This document shows, in pieces, positions 24,001 through 39,000 of a stretch of DNA of 64,000 nt. The stretch comes from Seriola aureovittata. Lineage: Eukaryota; Chordata; Actinopteri; Carangiformes; Carangidae. The stretch is from contig NC_079382.1 of NCBI RefSeq assembly GCF_021018895.1, positions 18,277,501-18,341,500 on the forward strand. Reading direction: 5' to 3'. Position numbers and translations under genes: made by a program. Below the pieces are notes generated by a model that had not been told where the DNA came from, did not search any database, and worked only from the letters and a program-made list of their open reading frames with translations. The number at the start of each line of letters is the position of its first letter. Position 1 is the stretch's first letter.

Positions 24001-27000
24001 TTTAATGGTGGAGAAATGCACTTGTAACACAATAATCTGCAAGAAAAGCTCAAGGAAATTAGCATGAAAATATCGTATATTATAACCTCTTAACATGAAT
24101 TACAATGACAGGTTTGACAGAATGTTTCTTCCGTGATATATAAAGTGATTAAACTCACGTCCAGCCAGCTGTCCATCAGAGCATCAGCTTCGCTCTCAAA
24201 GGGGACGATGGTGCATTCTGGTATCTGGCGTAGGTGAGAGTGAAGCTGCCTGCAGACACTGCGGACCTCCTCTATGCCATCCCCAAGGCTGTTCAGCTCT
24301 GCTTTTCTTTCCTGAACCTGAGAAAGTGTGTACACATACATACACACACATACACACACAAACACACACAAACACACACACACACTTGTATTTGGGTGTC
24401 AGCACAAAGACCCTGACCCCTCTAATAGAGACAAAAGGATGATTTGATGTCTACTGCATGTTTTCTATACTTAACTTGCCAAACTCTTGCCTAACCTTTG
24501 TGATATACCTTAGTGTGGAATCTCTGCAAGTTGTCTTTCCCCATGTAGGAGGCTTGTTCACTGATGGTGCTTTCTGCTCTCTGCAGTGTCCCAGTCAGCT
24601 CACCACGAACGCTCTGAAACCTCTTCAGCAGCTCAGTCAGGACACGACACTGCTCCAGCCTGCATGTGATCCGTGACACAACACGAACACAAACCAAAAC
24701 TCAGACAGAGGCTTAAATAATAATCATACATTGTGCTTGTGACTGCTCCTCTTGTCTTTACCGTTCAGTTACAGCCTTTGTCGTCTCCTCCCAGACGTCC
24801 TTCACCTCGCTGGTCTGACTCACATAACAGGATCCTGATGAAGATGCATCTTGTATGTGCTGCAGCTCAGGAAGGAGACCAGCAAGACGACTTTCCAGCT
24901 CTTTCAAGGCTCGTGTCCTGAAGAGCATGAAACTATCATTAGTGTGCTGGGTCATCAATGCACATACTTAGCATAAGCACAATAGATATTTAATGCAATC
25001 CATTTTTTTTCTACTTTCAATCTGCTTGAGAGGGAAAAAAATCATGACTTGAGCGGTAATGTTTTGTGTTTTGATGTCCATACATGCAATGCACAAATGT
25101 TTGTTATTTGTTAGATGTTTGTTCATAGGAAGATATCTTCAAGTTATTTTAGTTACTTAACACAGTCTTCATTATCTTGATGTAGTAAACTTCACCAATC
25201 TGATATTCCGATAGAGAGGTTACAATGAATAAAAAATGTAATTTGTTGATCCAGATCAGAGCTGTACCTCTGCTGCAGAGCGGGCAGGGTGAGCTCCTGC
25301 AGCCCCAGATGCTCAGCTGCTCCCCTCATCTCCCTCAGTGCTGCTAACAGGGCAGCTCTCCTCTGGACCAAGCTCTCCTTCTCCTCTCCCTCTTTCTTAA
25401 TCTGTCTGCTTCCTCTTCTCTGGACCTTGCCATCCCCTTCAGACCTCCATGTTCGAGACTTGTGCTCTTCCTCTCTTTGGGCCTTTTTGTCATTCTCTCC
25501 ATCCAGCCTCCTCCTCTGGGCCTCCAACCCTGACTCCTCTTCTGCCCCAGTTGGACTGGGATGCTCCTGCTCCTGTATTCCCTCCAGCTGTGGTGAATCA
25601 TCCCCAGTCTTCGTCTGACGCATCTCCGTGGGATTCAACTCTTCATTCCTCTGCATTTGCTCCGTTCCCATTAGATTCATCCCATATTTGCTCTCCCTTT
25701 TCCTGGCTCTCATCAGCTTTTTCTCCACGTCCGCAACGTGCTCAGACAACGATGTCACCACATCCTGGCACGTAGCAGTTGCACCATCCATGGTCAGAGT
25801 CATTCCCGCTGCCTTTAAATTGCTGTCAACACTTTCACATTGGTCCGCAGCCGTCTGCAACCTCTGCTGCATCTCTGCCTGCCAGGAACGCCTCTCCTGC
25901 TCCCAGTCCGCCTCATTTTGCTGCCTGCTGTCGTCCTGCTTTGCCAGCAGGGCTGGGATCTCGGCCTTGACTTCCCTCACTGTGGCCAGGAAGTGATCCA
26001 CAGCCTGGGCAGCTGACTGAACCTTCTCCAGCTGCTGTCTGAGCTGCTTGAGATGACTGACACTGTTGTGGAGAGCCTGGTGGAGGGATGTGGCCTCTGG
26101 GTGTTGTCTTTCCTCTTCACTGCTTTGTTTTGTTATTTTTCTCACTTCAGACTGCAGCCTGTCGTCCATCTCCTGGGTAACACATCAGGGATTAATACCA
26201 ATGTTTGCCTATTTCACTCCCAGAATTAAAGTGCTAATTGTTTGAACAAAGCAAAGATGATGTACCTTTAAGTCAGATTGCAGACTACGATCGGTCAGGT
26301 TGAGGGAGGAGATGTCCATAGACTGTCGGATGATGCCGTCAAGTTTTTGTGTGATCAATGCCGTCGTCTCATCCGCAGACTCCATCAGGTCGGCCGTGTT
26401 CTCAAGAGACGTCATCCTGACACAGTCCAAAGTAAAAGCAACTTTACTTGTTAGAATAAGTTGTTATTGGGTATGGTACTAAAATATGTTTATTGTATCT
26501 GCTGATGAAGATCATGTAATGTGATTGAAAGCTCCAGAATAACTACTAAATGAACTTTGAAGTGAGATATTTGTTTCCAAGGTCAAGAATTAACAAGGAT
26601 GAGAAGTGATAGAAGAAAAAAAAATCTGAATGTTAACTTCTTTTTAATGTTTCCATGACAACTGAGCAAACTCCATCCACTGATGAAGATGATGCGATAT
26701 GATTGAAAGCTCCTGAAAATTAAATGTTTTCAAGGTCGACGTGGAACTTTAAACTTATCTTATCTCACATTTACAGTCCTTTGGAAATGATATTCTGCAG
26801 AGTTTGGAAATATATCTGATGTGGTTCATGACTGAAACTAATAATCCTAGTTATGGTGAGTTGTGGTAAAACACCTATGATTGTTACAGGTAAATTAACT
26901 TTTTTTTATTTTTTTTTGAAAGATCACCAACGAGGAGAAGTGTTGCAAAAGTGCATCATTTAAAGAGATTAGTCAACACTTTTAATTCAGTCTGAGAGCT

Positions 27001-30000
27001 GCACTGTACCTGTTCTGTAGGCAGATCTGTTGGCCTCTCCACTCCTGACTCAGCTGCTCCCAGTCTCTTTCCACTTCACTCCGGTCTTCTCTGGTCATCA
27101 GATGGGGGGAATGGGATAGGTGGGCATACTGGAGCTCAAACTTAAACCATAGTGTCTCTGTCACCTGTTTTAAAGTCTGTTGAGAAGACACATATTTACA
27201 AAGATGAACTGAGAAATCTGCACACTGTGACTTACGTGTAAAATGTTATTTAACGCATGAGCTTTTCGGTCTGAGCCCTTCCTCAGTGTCGAGGCCAGAT
27301 TGGTATAAATTGTAAAATGCACTGCAAAAGGGGATGAAGTAACATAGGTGATGCTTCCACTTGCCTGTAGTTGTTTCCTTTGGTTGTGCAGAGTAGAGAT
27401 GGTGACTTGCTCTGGGATAAACTCCAGCAAATGTTGCTCATTCTTCTTGAGTTGAGACTTAAATACCAAGCAGGCCTTCCTGTACCTACAGTGAAAGATT
27501 TACACATTGTTAACATCGAGAGACTGAAAGATACATGGGAACAGAGCCTGCTGCGAAATCTGTGATACGAAGTTCATTTTATTATTATTTTATTAAACTG
27601 AAAAGGGGTTGGCAGTTTAAATGAGATGAATCAGGTCAGACAGGCAGTGACATAAAGTAAATTGATGCTGAATTGTAAATATTGCATGAAAAAAATATGT
27701 ATAAAAGCGTCACAATCAGAAGATGCTGCCTATCCAGAGGACTTTAATGCAACCAAATATATTTAAATTTTAGAGTTGGTTCCTCTGTTAGCTGAAACTT
27801 TATTTCACATGCTGCCAGTTCCTTAAAAAAAAGCAGAAACCTGCTGTAAAGTTTACCTTTCTAGTACTTCCTGTTCAGAAGGGTGCTCCTCCTGTGGTGG
27901 GGCGACCGCCTCTGGGATGACGGTCCACTCTGGCTCCTGCTTGGCCTCCACAGTGTCACCCCTGACCACCGCCTGGGAGATGGGAGAGTTACATAGTGAC
28001 AGAAGAACAGAGGAAAAGATGGAGCGGCCGGCCAACCCAATTACTGAGGATTAGTGCCCTACAGCTGGTGCTGTGGCTTCTAAGTGTCACTCACAGCCAA
28101 TGAAACTGCTGAAGAGGAGAGGCGACTTTAAACTGAATGTATAAAGTAAATAGGATTCATTTAAAGCTAATTAACATGTGCAGCAACCACATTCCAATAT
28201 AATTTGGTTTATAGTCACAACATAGTATTTAGCGTTATTGGTTTACTGGTAAGGTAACAAAAAAGCATGCCTCTGCAAATTGCCCCTCGGGTACAAATAA
28301 AGTGTTATGAAAACCTGCTTCATATAAAATTCAAAGCTGCATAAGCAAACGTTTTAGGTAAAATGGAAAACACATTTATTCTAATGAAGCTCTGGCTTGC
28401 AGGTAGACATCAAAGACAGGAGCTTGAAACCTGGACAACCTCATAACTCACATCTCCTTTTTTTTCAAAATGTGGAGAAACATACATTTCTAGGGTTTAA
28501 GATAAATAGGCTGCATCCAAGTTATAACTGTGAAGCTTTCTCCTCCTTTCTGAGAAGCAAATAATTCATGTCAAGTGTTTTATAGTTTGGTTTCAACACA
28601 GAAAAGTGTGGCAGGTCACATACATTAACTGTTCGATTAAAATTCAAACTACTGTTAAAAAAAACAACAACAACAAAACATTCTTGTTATGTTTACACAG
28701 AGGAATTAGGATTTAAACCTTAAAGCATGAAATTAAACATCTTCTAAATCACAGTCAGTGAGTGTTAGAAACAAAAAAACTGGACTAGTCAGTGATCACT
28801 GACACCACGTCCACCCTGACCACATACTGTCCATTTAAGAAGCTCTTTCAAATTACTTTTACTTCATATTACATGATTTTCAAAAATGCAACTTGGAGAT
28901 AACAAAGTACCAAGATACTTGCAGATGAGAAAAGCAGTCATGTGATCTGATCATACCTGTATATGAGTTTGGGCTTGCTGGTTGCTCTCTGTGATGTTCA
29001 GCAGTCGAGCCTTCAGTCGCTGTTCTTGGGCTCGAAGTGAAGACTTCTTAATTTTCCCCGACCCAGAGCCTCTCTGTTGTGCCAGTTGCTCTTCTCTTCC
29101 TGTTGGGACATCCTGAGATCGCAGTGGCAGGATATCACCATGAAGTGGCACTGAGCCCGCCGCAGGTGAGAGGTCTTGTTGTTGGCTGTCCGCGCTCGGT
29201 GTCTGTCGCAGACCGCTGCTCGGGTGTGTTTCTGCCGACACGCCAGTCGCTCCCAGCGGGGTGTTTCCCCCGGGCTGCCGTCCCCTGCTGGGTTAAGAAA
29301 TGTTCAACAGGAGGAGGTCAGGCCCATTCAGTTAGAACCAGAGCAACGGGCATCTCATTAAGATTAATAGATTTGAAGGATTACAGAGTGACAACTGCTT
29401 CAATTAAATGATGCAGTTTATACTGTACATTGAATATTAATTAAATGAAAATTTCTAATGCAACAATAATTTGTTTTATTTCAGTCCAAATTTTAATTTG
29501 TTTAAACTTAACTCTGACGTTCTACTTGCCACTTTAGCACGACCAAAAAATACACATGAGATTTTAAGATAGCTTTGTGAAAAGCATTGCCTTACCTGTG
29601 TGCTGGGAGAACCGCGTCACTGGTTTGTTTGTCCTGTGCTTCGTCTGACTTGTTCAGCTGCTCTGTCGCCAGGCAGGATGATTCACCTGGTGCCACTGTC
29701 TCACACAGCTCTCGGAGCGATTCATCCCGCTGCTCAGCAGACGCAGCTCCGTCAATGGCGGCCTGTGGGAGCAGGTAATGTGAAACCACCTGAGTACTCT
29801 AGTATTTTTTTAGCTACCTGGCCTGAATCAGACAGTTTGCCACAAAGTGCAGTCGGGTGTTAATGCCATGTTACGGGGTTACGCAAAGTACCTGTTGTTG
29901 CTGCTGCAAAGAGTCAAGGTCAGTCTGGTCAGAAGCTTCTCTGAGAGCGTTAGTATGAGTTGGACTTTGCACAACAGAAAATGGCTGCTTTCCTTCTCTG

Positions 30001-33000
30001 AGCTGAGACCAGAACATGGGAACAAAGGCAGCCATTTCTCTGCGTACGTCCTGAGTGTGACACAAACAGGCAGAAACTTTATTTTAGGTCAAATATTAGT
30101 TATGTTAAATTGTTATGATTTAATAGTCTGTAAAATATTAGATTAATCTGGAACAACACAAAAAGTAAAAGTGTTAAAAAAAAAAAAAACATAAAAATAT
30201 TTTTTCTACTGAATTAAAATCACCTCATTATAACATAATCAATGGGAGACATCGCTAACCCAAATCAATTTCTATTAAGCTCCACTTAGTAGAATTAGTA
30301 AGAACAAAGAAAGCGTTAGGTGTATTTTTTTGAATAGGTTTCAAAACTCAGTAAAACCTTTGCTCGTGGGCACATTAGTCTTTTACAGAGTCTCTGTCAT
30401 ACCTCCCACTGCTTTCTGACTGAGTCAGAGAGGAGCATCAAGTCCTGGAGCTGGGGCCCGGAGCAGAAGGCCCCGTAACCTTCCACTGCATCCAGGAACT
30501 CGTCGAGGATGACAGGCTGCAGAATCTTTAAAGCCCGCTGCACAGATAGACACACAGCTAGACAAACACGCTCCAAACAAAACCGGTAGCAACACAAAGC
30601 GAAACACCACAGACCTTAGAAGAATGTGTCCTAATTCTGAAATTAAATTTGGGATTTGTGGGGTCTGGCTGTTTTAAAGCAGGTCTTAAACATAGCCAAG
30701 CTTCTGTTTTAATAAGCAACAAATAAGTAGAAAGCTGGCTTTAAAGTCTCTATGAGAAGTCTCTCACTTATCAAGTGAAAAAATGTATTTCCAGTGAATG
30801 ATGCTGAAAGTAAAGATACTAATATACGAATTGAGTGTTGAAGACATGAACAATGAATGAACTGTCAGAGCTTTTACTTTGATTTACAGTTTGTAAATCT
30901 CAGTTAGTTTTAGTGATGCCCCTCCTATCCTTTAATGTTGGAAACCGTACCTGCTTCTTCTTGGCCTGTGACTCTGAAATCTCTCTGCCACCAAATAACT
31001 TGATGGCTTGCTGGATGCGTCCGTGCAGATGAACTCTGGCCTTCTCCAGCCTGCTTCTTGCCATTGACTGGGCTTTAGAATGAACTTCACTGCGGACCAC
31101 GACGGGTGGCAGTGGAGATGTTTTATCAACCTGTAAAGTGTTTTGTTGGCCTCTTATTCTGGATTTGGATTTGTGAGTTTGTGAGGGAGGTGAGCTTCCG
31201 TGTCCCTCTGTTACTGGACTTGTGATGTGTTTAGACAGAACCAGAACCAGACTTTTCTGAGATATTGGTCCAGCAGCAGTTTGGGTTGAAGATGGTGAAG
31301 GTTGATCATTTTGACTGGGACTTGAAGCTTGAGCAAATGACTGAGGCTGCACCATGGACTGAGGTTCAGCTTCTTTTACACTTTGAGAAAGAGAAGAGTG
31401 AAAATGAGGTACTGGTTCCTTCAGAGGCTGAGGCAGCATTTGGATTTTGACATGGGGTATAACAATGGTTGTTTTATCCTGGAGCTCTCTTGTCCTTTGT
31501 TGAGGCATATGAGATGGAATCTGAGGTGAGAGCTGATTTGGGTCCTGGGTTTGCAGCTTAACATTCCCAGTCTGGTCTACATGTTTGGCTCTGGCCACAA
31601 CAAGGAACCCCGTCTCTGGCTGTCTCTGGGTCTGATGGACTGGTTCACCCACATTCCCCTTAAACCCAAGGGAACTAAACAGTCCAAGAATCTCCTAAAA
31701 ATGGAAAATATACAAATCACATGAATATGAGGAACTGTGGAGGAATTGAAAAAAGTCACTATACATTAGTTTAACTCACCTGGCCGTGAGAGACTGCCTC
31801 TGAGATCCTGTCCTGCATCCCAGAGGTACTGAGGTGCTGCAGAGGAGAGGTTTTCTGTACTCGTGCGACAAAGTCCTGCAGATCCCGTCCCTCAGTTACA
31901 ACCTGGTTCTCTAGCTGCGAGCCCCGAGAGATCAGCACCTAGAAAGGATTATAAGACCGGTATTGGGTTATTTGTATTTTATTGTTTGTTGTATTTTAAG
32001 GGGCAAATTTCAAGGGAAAAGGTGTCACACCTCTTTAGAACCCACACCTTTTACCCCTCACTGATAAACAGAAAGTAAAAGCACCACAACAATGAGCACT
32101 TAAGACCGAACATGGAAACTGAGAGTGGAAAAATAGGAATCATAAACATTCATTTTAAAATCTGCCTCTGCTCCAAGAAATTTGCAATAAGCGAGCTGGA
32201 ATTTGCAACATGACATTTGATCATTTACTCTTGTCAATTCTGACCTTTACTTTTACTTTAGATTCATAAATGGCCGTGCAGGACTCGCAATTTGCAAGTG
32301 ACAATCATTAATGAATTGTAATGCTGCTGCATCTAAACAATGTGGATCTTTTATGATCATGTTAACATTAAATAAAACAACAACAAAAAAGCCTAATTAG
32401 AAGGAGCATGAAGTTTTGGTTTGCTGACTTTGGCTGTAGAGTCCAGTGCAGAGCGCCCTCTGTGCTCTTTATCCTTTAGGTTCTGGTAACAGTCCAGCGC
32501 ATCTGTGCTCCAGTGGTCCAGCTCTGCCAGACGGCCCTCTAGCCTGGATGCAGCCCGCTGCAGCTCCCCGCAGGTCCTCTCTGCTTCAGACAGCACCTGT
32601 CACATATACACAAGTAAGCCGCTATCCTCAGTTTGCCATACTACAACTCGGGAGAGTGGACAATGGGCACAGGATAATGTCAGTAATAAGCTCAGTGTTT
32701 CTTTCTGGTCTTTACAGAATGTTGCCTGGGTGTTGGTTTGATAAAGCTTAGCTTCAGAACGGGTTTAGTCAGAAAATGGAAGAAAGAATGAAGCCTGTTG
32801 ACCTGCATCACGGTGAGTCAGAGTTTTTACAGGAGAATACCTGCGGGAGAGTTTGCTGGAGGTTCTCTTTGTGGCTTGTTTGAAAGTCTGGGGATGAACT
32901 GAGAGATGACATATCCACTTCTGCCATCTTTTTACTCAGCAGCTGATTTAAAAAAAAAAAAAAAAAAAAGGGGGACACATAGTAAGTAGAATGATTTTAA

Positions 33001-36000
33001 TCTTCCTGTATTTATCTACCCATCCATTTGTTAATGTGTAAGTTTGCCAACCTGTAGTTTCTGTCTGTTAGCCTTCAGTGGGACAGAAGCCACGTCCAGT
33101 GGTTGTCTCAGTAGCCAGCTGGCCTCCTGGGTCAGTGAATGCACCATTTGAAGACCTGGGGGACCGACACTGGGCTCCGATGACACTTCCTAAGAAACGA
33201 CATGCTGATACTGATGTCTGCATGTTCGTTCTCTTATCCCAATGTCTGTTTAGTGCGTAACCTTCATCAAATTAAAAACTACAACACTATTTAAATAGGT
33301 CTTGGTATTAACTGTTTCAGATGAATTCAGTAAACAATGAACATTTAAAATCCTTCGTATTCATTAGATCGTAACCTTCTTGAAGTCTCTGTAGAGAGAA
33401 GAATGAGAACTTGCGAACTTACAAATTTTGTCCTCTTCACACACTCAGCCCACTGCATGTTGACCTTGCTGAGTTGTTCGGCCAGAGTGCGGCTGGTTGA
33501 AGTTTCTGTCACTTCAATAAGCAGATTCCCCACCTCGTTTAACTTAGCTTGACATGACGTCCACTCACTCATTTCCTGCTGTAACCAAAACAGCAGATAA
33601 AACAGTTGTTTTTTTGTGTTGTTTTTTTTTTACAGCCAGGCAGCTTCATTATAAACAGTGGCCTTTACAGTGAGAGTCATACATATTATTACCTGTGTCC
33701 CTGCAGCAGGAGACTGTGTGTTTTGTGTGAGCCATGTCTGTAGAGAGGTGAGGCACTTGTTGTAAGTCTCCCACGCAGACACCACTCTCTCCATCATCCC
33801 TTTCACAGCTGGCACAGCCTGTGAGACCGACTCAGCTTCGTTTTCCGCTTCCTTCACCTGACGATTAACACGCTGGGAATCTTCACCTGGGGAGTGACGA
33901 GTGAGTGGAAGTCAGTTCTTACCTTTTTTTTAAAAAAGGTAAATCTTCAAGAAACTCATAATCTACAGAGTTCATGACCTAGCAAAGATTAAGCTAGGAT
34001 TTCGTGCTTATCATAGACTGACATTTAGCTCATACCTAGTGCTGCTTTGCTGGTGTAAGCGTTTGCCTTCTCCTTCAGGTTTTGGAGAGTGTCCATCAGA
34101 ATCAAAAGCATGCTTTGCCGCTCCACTGTCTCCTACACAACAAACCAACAAAAGTCATTGCTTTAGCTGGATTTCTGGAGGCATATTTTATAAGATGAGG
34201 TAGGGGGGGTTAACAAATTCCAGTTAGAGTAAAGCCAAGAGTCTAATATTTTCCCTAAATCCATAGAAAAGTAGCTCATAAATGGCTGTTAGTATTTTTA
34301 TTTAAATACTACCTCCAATTTACTCAATTCACTGTTGGCTCACTTTAATTCAGAAAAACAGTTCTGTATCTCATAACTGGTGTGAATCTTGTTCTTCGTT
34401 CAGATGTGCACTCACATGCCAGTCGTGCAGTAGCACATCTACAGCCTCCTTTGATCTGTATGGACTTTTCCAGGTCTGGATCTTAGCATTGATGCGGTTC
34501 AGGAGGTCCAGCACGGTGAGACGATGTTCCTGGTATTCCAACTTGATCCCTTGATATTTAGCTGTGACTCTGATATGCGTTACACTGTTTTCAAATAATA
34601 AAAAAAAGAAAGCATTGACACATTGTCCATTGAGGTTATTGGTACAAAAGAAGCTACCGTGAATCATTTTAATTTTAGATGTCTAAGATTTGTACCGTCT
34701 TTTTATCTCCTCAAACTTTTCAAGGGGCACTATGACGTTTCCAGAGTCATCCGTGTTGTCATAGTTGTCGAGGATTTGGACATGGTGGCTCATCTCCTTA
34801 ATTATATTCTAAAGAAAACCAGAAAACAATATTATAAGAACATAAAGTAGATAATGAGAAGTTTCAAGCAGTTGTAAGATATTGTTATGCTGCCTACTCA
34901 TAATACGTCTACCTCATTCTTGTATAATCTATATATTGTTTCAGAGTTTAGTAACAAAAAAATTGTACATTTTTGTTTATTGAAAACAGGAAAGATCAAA
35001 ATTTTCCTGTGGTTTCAAAATAAAAAAATAACCTTTAGGGTGTCTTGCTGAGCTCTTGCTTCTTTAGCTGCGCCTGCGTGATCTTTCACCCTCCCTCCCT
35101 CCTCTGTTAACGCCGCCTCCGCACGCTGCAGCCACACCACCACCGAATCCAGAGAAGGAGGAAGACTCAGGTCCAGGTCTGCTTTACATCTCTGCAGCTG
35201 AAGAAACACACACACACACGCACATCCATCCACAACAACCTGGTATAAGTACAAATTCTGGTAATTGTCATGTTGCCTGATGATGCTCTGTAAGCATTTC
35301 TCACTCATCTGGAGAGAGACAGAGGAAGTGAATAAGGAAGAGGCGTTTTCTAAAAGCACTCTCAGGAGCAAGTGTTTCCTCACCTCCTCCTCCAGTTGAT
35401 CCCATGCTGCCCTGAGAGCTTGCTGCTCTCGACTCAGCTCAGGGCAGCGTCTAATTGTAGCGAGGAGGGTCATTACAGGTCTCCTCTGCTCCATGAAGGA
35501 GCCAGTGAGACTCTGGAACACCTGGTGAACCAAACACAGCTCTAATCAGCTCTACAACACTACAAAACACTACACACCAATGATTGTTTTCTTCTTTTTG
35601 GTTTTTGTGCTTTGCCTTACTCGATATTTTTCTGCGTAGCCTGAATTCTCTGTTGCCGTTCGTGCTTCAGAGAGCTCCTCAAAGGCCTGCTGCAGCCAGC
35701 AAGTCGCCTCTTGTGCTCGCTCGCTCGGAGATACCTAAATTTTCCCAATCAAAAGTGTCAGCAGCTACATTTGGATGCTGTAAGAGTTCAAAGCTCATGT
35801 GAAATCCACTGATTTTACCAGTTAATTCAACACCAGTCTGTGTGTAGATGCATAAAGTAGGGGTCACTCAGTACTGACTCTTAAAATCTACTGCATCTCT
35901 TCTCTCCCAGCAGATCTAGGCAAATGCACAATATCTGTTCTCATTCATTTAAATTAAAACCTCAAAACAGGAAGTAGCACAGTTTACAAAAGCATTAAAG

Positions 36001-39000
36001 CTGTGTTTTTTTTGTTTTTGTTTATTTCTCCATGAGAGCACCCACCCAAACATGATGTCAAATGTGCTTCATCCAATAACACGTAATCAAACAGGCAACA
36101 AATTACACGGGGTTCTATAAATAATCCTGGGTCACGGTGTCATATTAGGATGGAAATTGGCAGCATCATTTTATACAAAACAGGAAGTTGTTCAGGGCTT
36201 ATAAGAGTTGAATGACAGTGTTAAGAGTTGCACAACCATACATGAAGTATGTGTCATATACAGACCTAACAGTTAACCTCAACTATGATCTGTTAGAACA
36301 GTGATTTTTAGACCCCTGGAAACTGCAGCGGAAAACTAGAAATAAGAGGCGAAACGTCTTCCACAGACAAATATAAGTCCAGTTGCCTTCGATTTAATTT
36401 GAGAAAGAGATAACAATGACCTGGACGAATGAGAACTTGCACAGACAGCGGAAAACTGGTTTTCAAGTGTAGAGATCAGAGAAGTCCTCTGCAGGAACAG
36501 CCGTGTATCTTATAGATATCAATCGCATGCAACTGCATTGTTTGGTAGTAAAAGTGTGCAACGAGGTATAAAAATAGACAAATATTAACTTGAGAAGGAC
36601 TTCCTTGCTTGGTGTGTAGCTACCTGGCGTAACGGCGAGACAGCAATTGCTGGAGTGAAGTGTGCAGGTAAATTGACAGGTGAGAAGCAGGAGGGCTGAT
36701 CCAGAGGGAACAGCTACACCAGCACCGCCACCAGAAGAGAGCATGAAAAAAGAGAGATCAAAGTAACAGGGAAGCAGTTAACACCCCTGAGTTTCATGCA
36801 GGTGACTGTGGGTTCAAAGATCAAGCAGGAAATAAAGGCAGCAGGGGCCAAAAGAGCAAAAAAAGTTAATCATCCAACTGGAACAGTAATACTAAACTTG
36901 CAGTTTAATTCACACTGTGCATTTTGCGGTGTGAAACGTTACACTAAGCATCCAAGAAATTAATGTGAATGTGACACTGTGATTACAAACCTGCAGATGG
37001 TCGTCAGGTGTTGGCATGTCGGAGTACTGTAGAAACTGGGCCACATATGTCATAATGGACTTCTCTTCAGGGTCTTTAACATCAACGTCTGAGGTAAAAG
37101 AAAAGGCTTTCAGCGTGGCAGAGACTCGCCTCCACTAATTATGAAAGATGGCGTCTCAAATGATATGGAGTAAAACCAGTTTTAGTTTGGCTGCTCAAGA
37201 TAATATGACACTGTACACTGAAACACGTTTACTCTCTCTCAGTAAATTGCTTATAATTGCTTAGCCAGGATTATAAGAAACTGCATGTAAAGACTCATCA
37301 GCCTCACCCTGCGGCTCCAGCAGGCGGGGGATGTGGAGCTCCCTCTCGGCGAGGTGAAAAGCTTCCTCCAGGTTCTCCTGGTTGCTTCTGGACTGAGCCA
37401 GTGACAGATCAACCAGCTGTGGTCTGAGAGAAGAAAGGATGACCAAGAAGGCCTCTCCACTTCTCCAGCTCGACTTAAAGTCCTTCACGCTGATAGAGGT
37501 ACCAACCCTGGAGACAGAAAGTCAGACAGACGATGAAAATAAGAACATTAAACAGAAAAAATGAGACTTGTACCCTGTTTTTTAAAATTTAAGTTTATGC
37601 TTAAAAACCCACCTTTGGCATTGGTCCCTGACCCACATGAGCAGGGCCCTCTTGGCAGATATTTTGAAGCGTCTGTGGAGGGGAGATGTCCGGCCTGCAG
37701 GGACTGGACTAGATGGGACGGGGCTGCCAGACCAGGAGTCCAGGCTGGCCAGAGAGTCGAGGGAGGAATGACGAGAGCTGAAGGAGAGAGCGCTGGCCAG
37801 CTCCTCAATCTGAAACAATATATTGCTCATCAAGATTTTTTTTAAGAATGAATGATGCTTAACAAAACACTGTTTCTTCCGTTTCTTCTTCTGTTTCTCT
37901 TCTGTTCGCAGTAGCTGCAGTAGAGTTTACTTTAACTATTAGTACTCACGTGACAGCGGAGAATGATGGTCCATACAAGGCCGAGGACGATGGAGGGCCG
38001 TCCATCTATGATATCTGGGATGTTTATGTTCACCAACTTGATCTACACCAACCAACCACAACAGATGTTAACAATAGAATACACCACAGGTTCAGATGAT
38101 ACGTTTTTGTATGTGTGAAATCTTACAGATTTTTTCTTAAGGAAGCTTAGTGCTGTCTCAATGTTGGCCCTCTGCTGGAAAACCCCATGTCCCCTTTGTC
38201 TTTTCTATGAAGATTAAAATGACAACATCAGCTTATTGTGGTAATAATATTCATTAATACAGCATGTTTTTTTCCCAAGCCAATACATAACTCTCTGATA
38301 TCAGAAGCACATTGGAGTAACTCACCATAGACTGACCACTCATCACCTCCAACAGGTCAAGCAGCCGTGACCCATCTTTGAGGTCAGAAAACAGGTCCGA
38401 CACAAATGATGGGGGGCATCTCTGTAACAATGCAGATAATTCACTCTGACTGATTAAAACTCAGCCACACAATTCACCAAAATAAAAGGAGTGGCAGAGC
38501 TCATGTGAAATCCACTGATTTTACCAGTTAATTCAACACCAGTCTGTGAACAGTGATTTTTAGATCCCTGGAAACAGCAGTAGAGATCAGAGCAGTCCTC
38601 TGCATGAACAGCCGTGCATCTTAGAAATATCAATCGCCTGCAACTGCATTGTTTGGCAGTATAAGTGTGCACAAAACCAAACTAGTGAGTGAGACAAAGA
38701 GGTATAAAAATAGACAAATATTAACTTGAGAAGGACTTCCTCGCTTGGTGTGTAGCTACATTGCGTAACGGCGAGACAGCAATTGCTGGAGTGAAGTGCG
38801 CAGGTAAATTGACAGGTGAGAAGCAGGAGGGCTGATTTTTTTACATGCAGCCCAATGCTGCATGTTTAAAAATACAATAAAATCTTTTTCTTTTTTCTTT
38901 TTCCATGAGAGCATCCACCCACAACATGTGCTACGTCCAATAACACGTAATCAATCACACCACAATCATTTGGGACACAGTAAAAATACCAAACACAGAA

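Noticed and set aside
24331..24386. CA-rich spans as CRISPR or minisatellite arrays
   Set aside because: They are simple dinucleotide tracts without spacers or longer units.
25289..25996. Plus-strand Ser/Pro-rich frames opposite syne2 exon 30
   Set aside because: Complement of the Glu/Lys-rich spacer; composition is explained by the coding strand.
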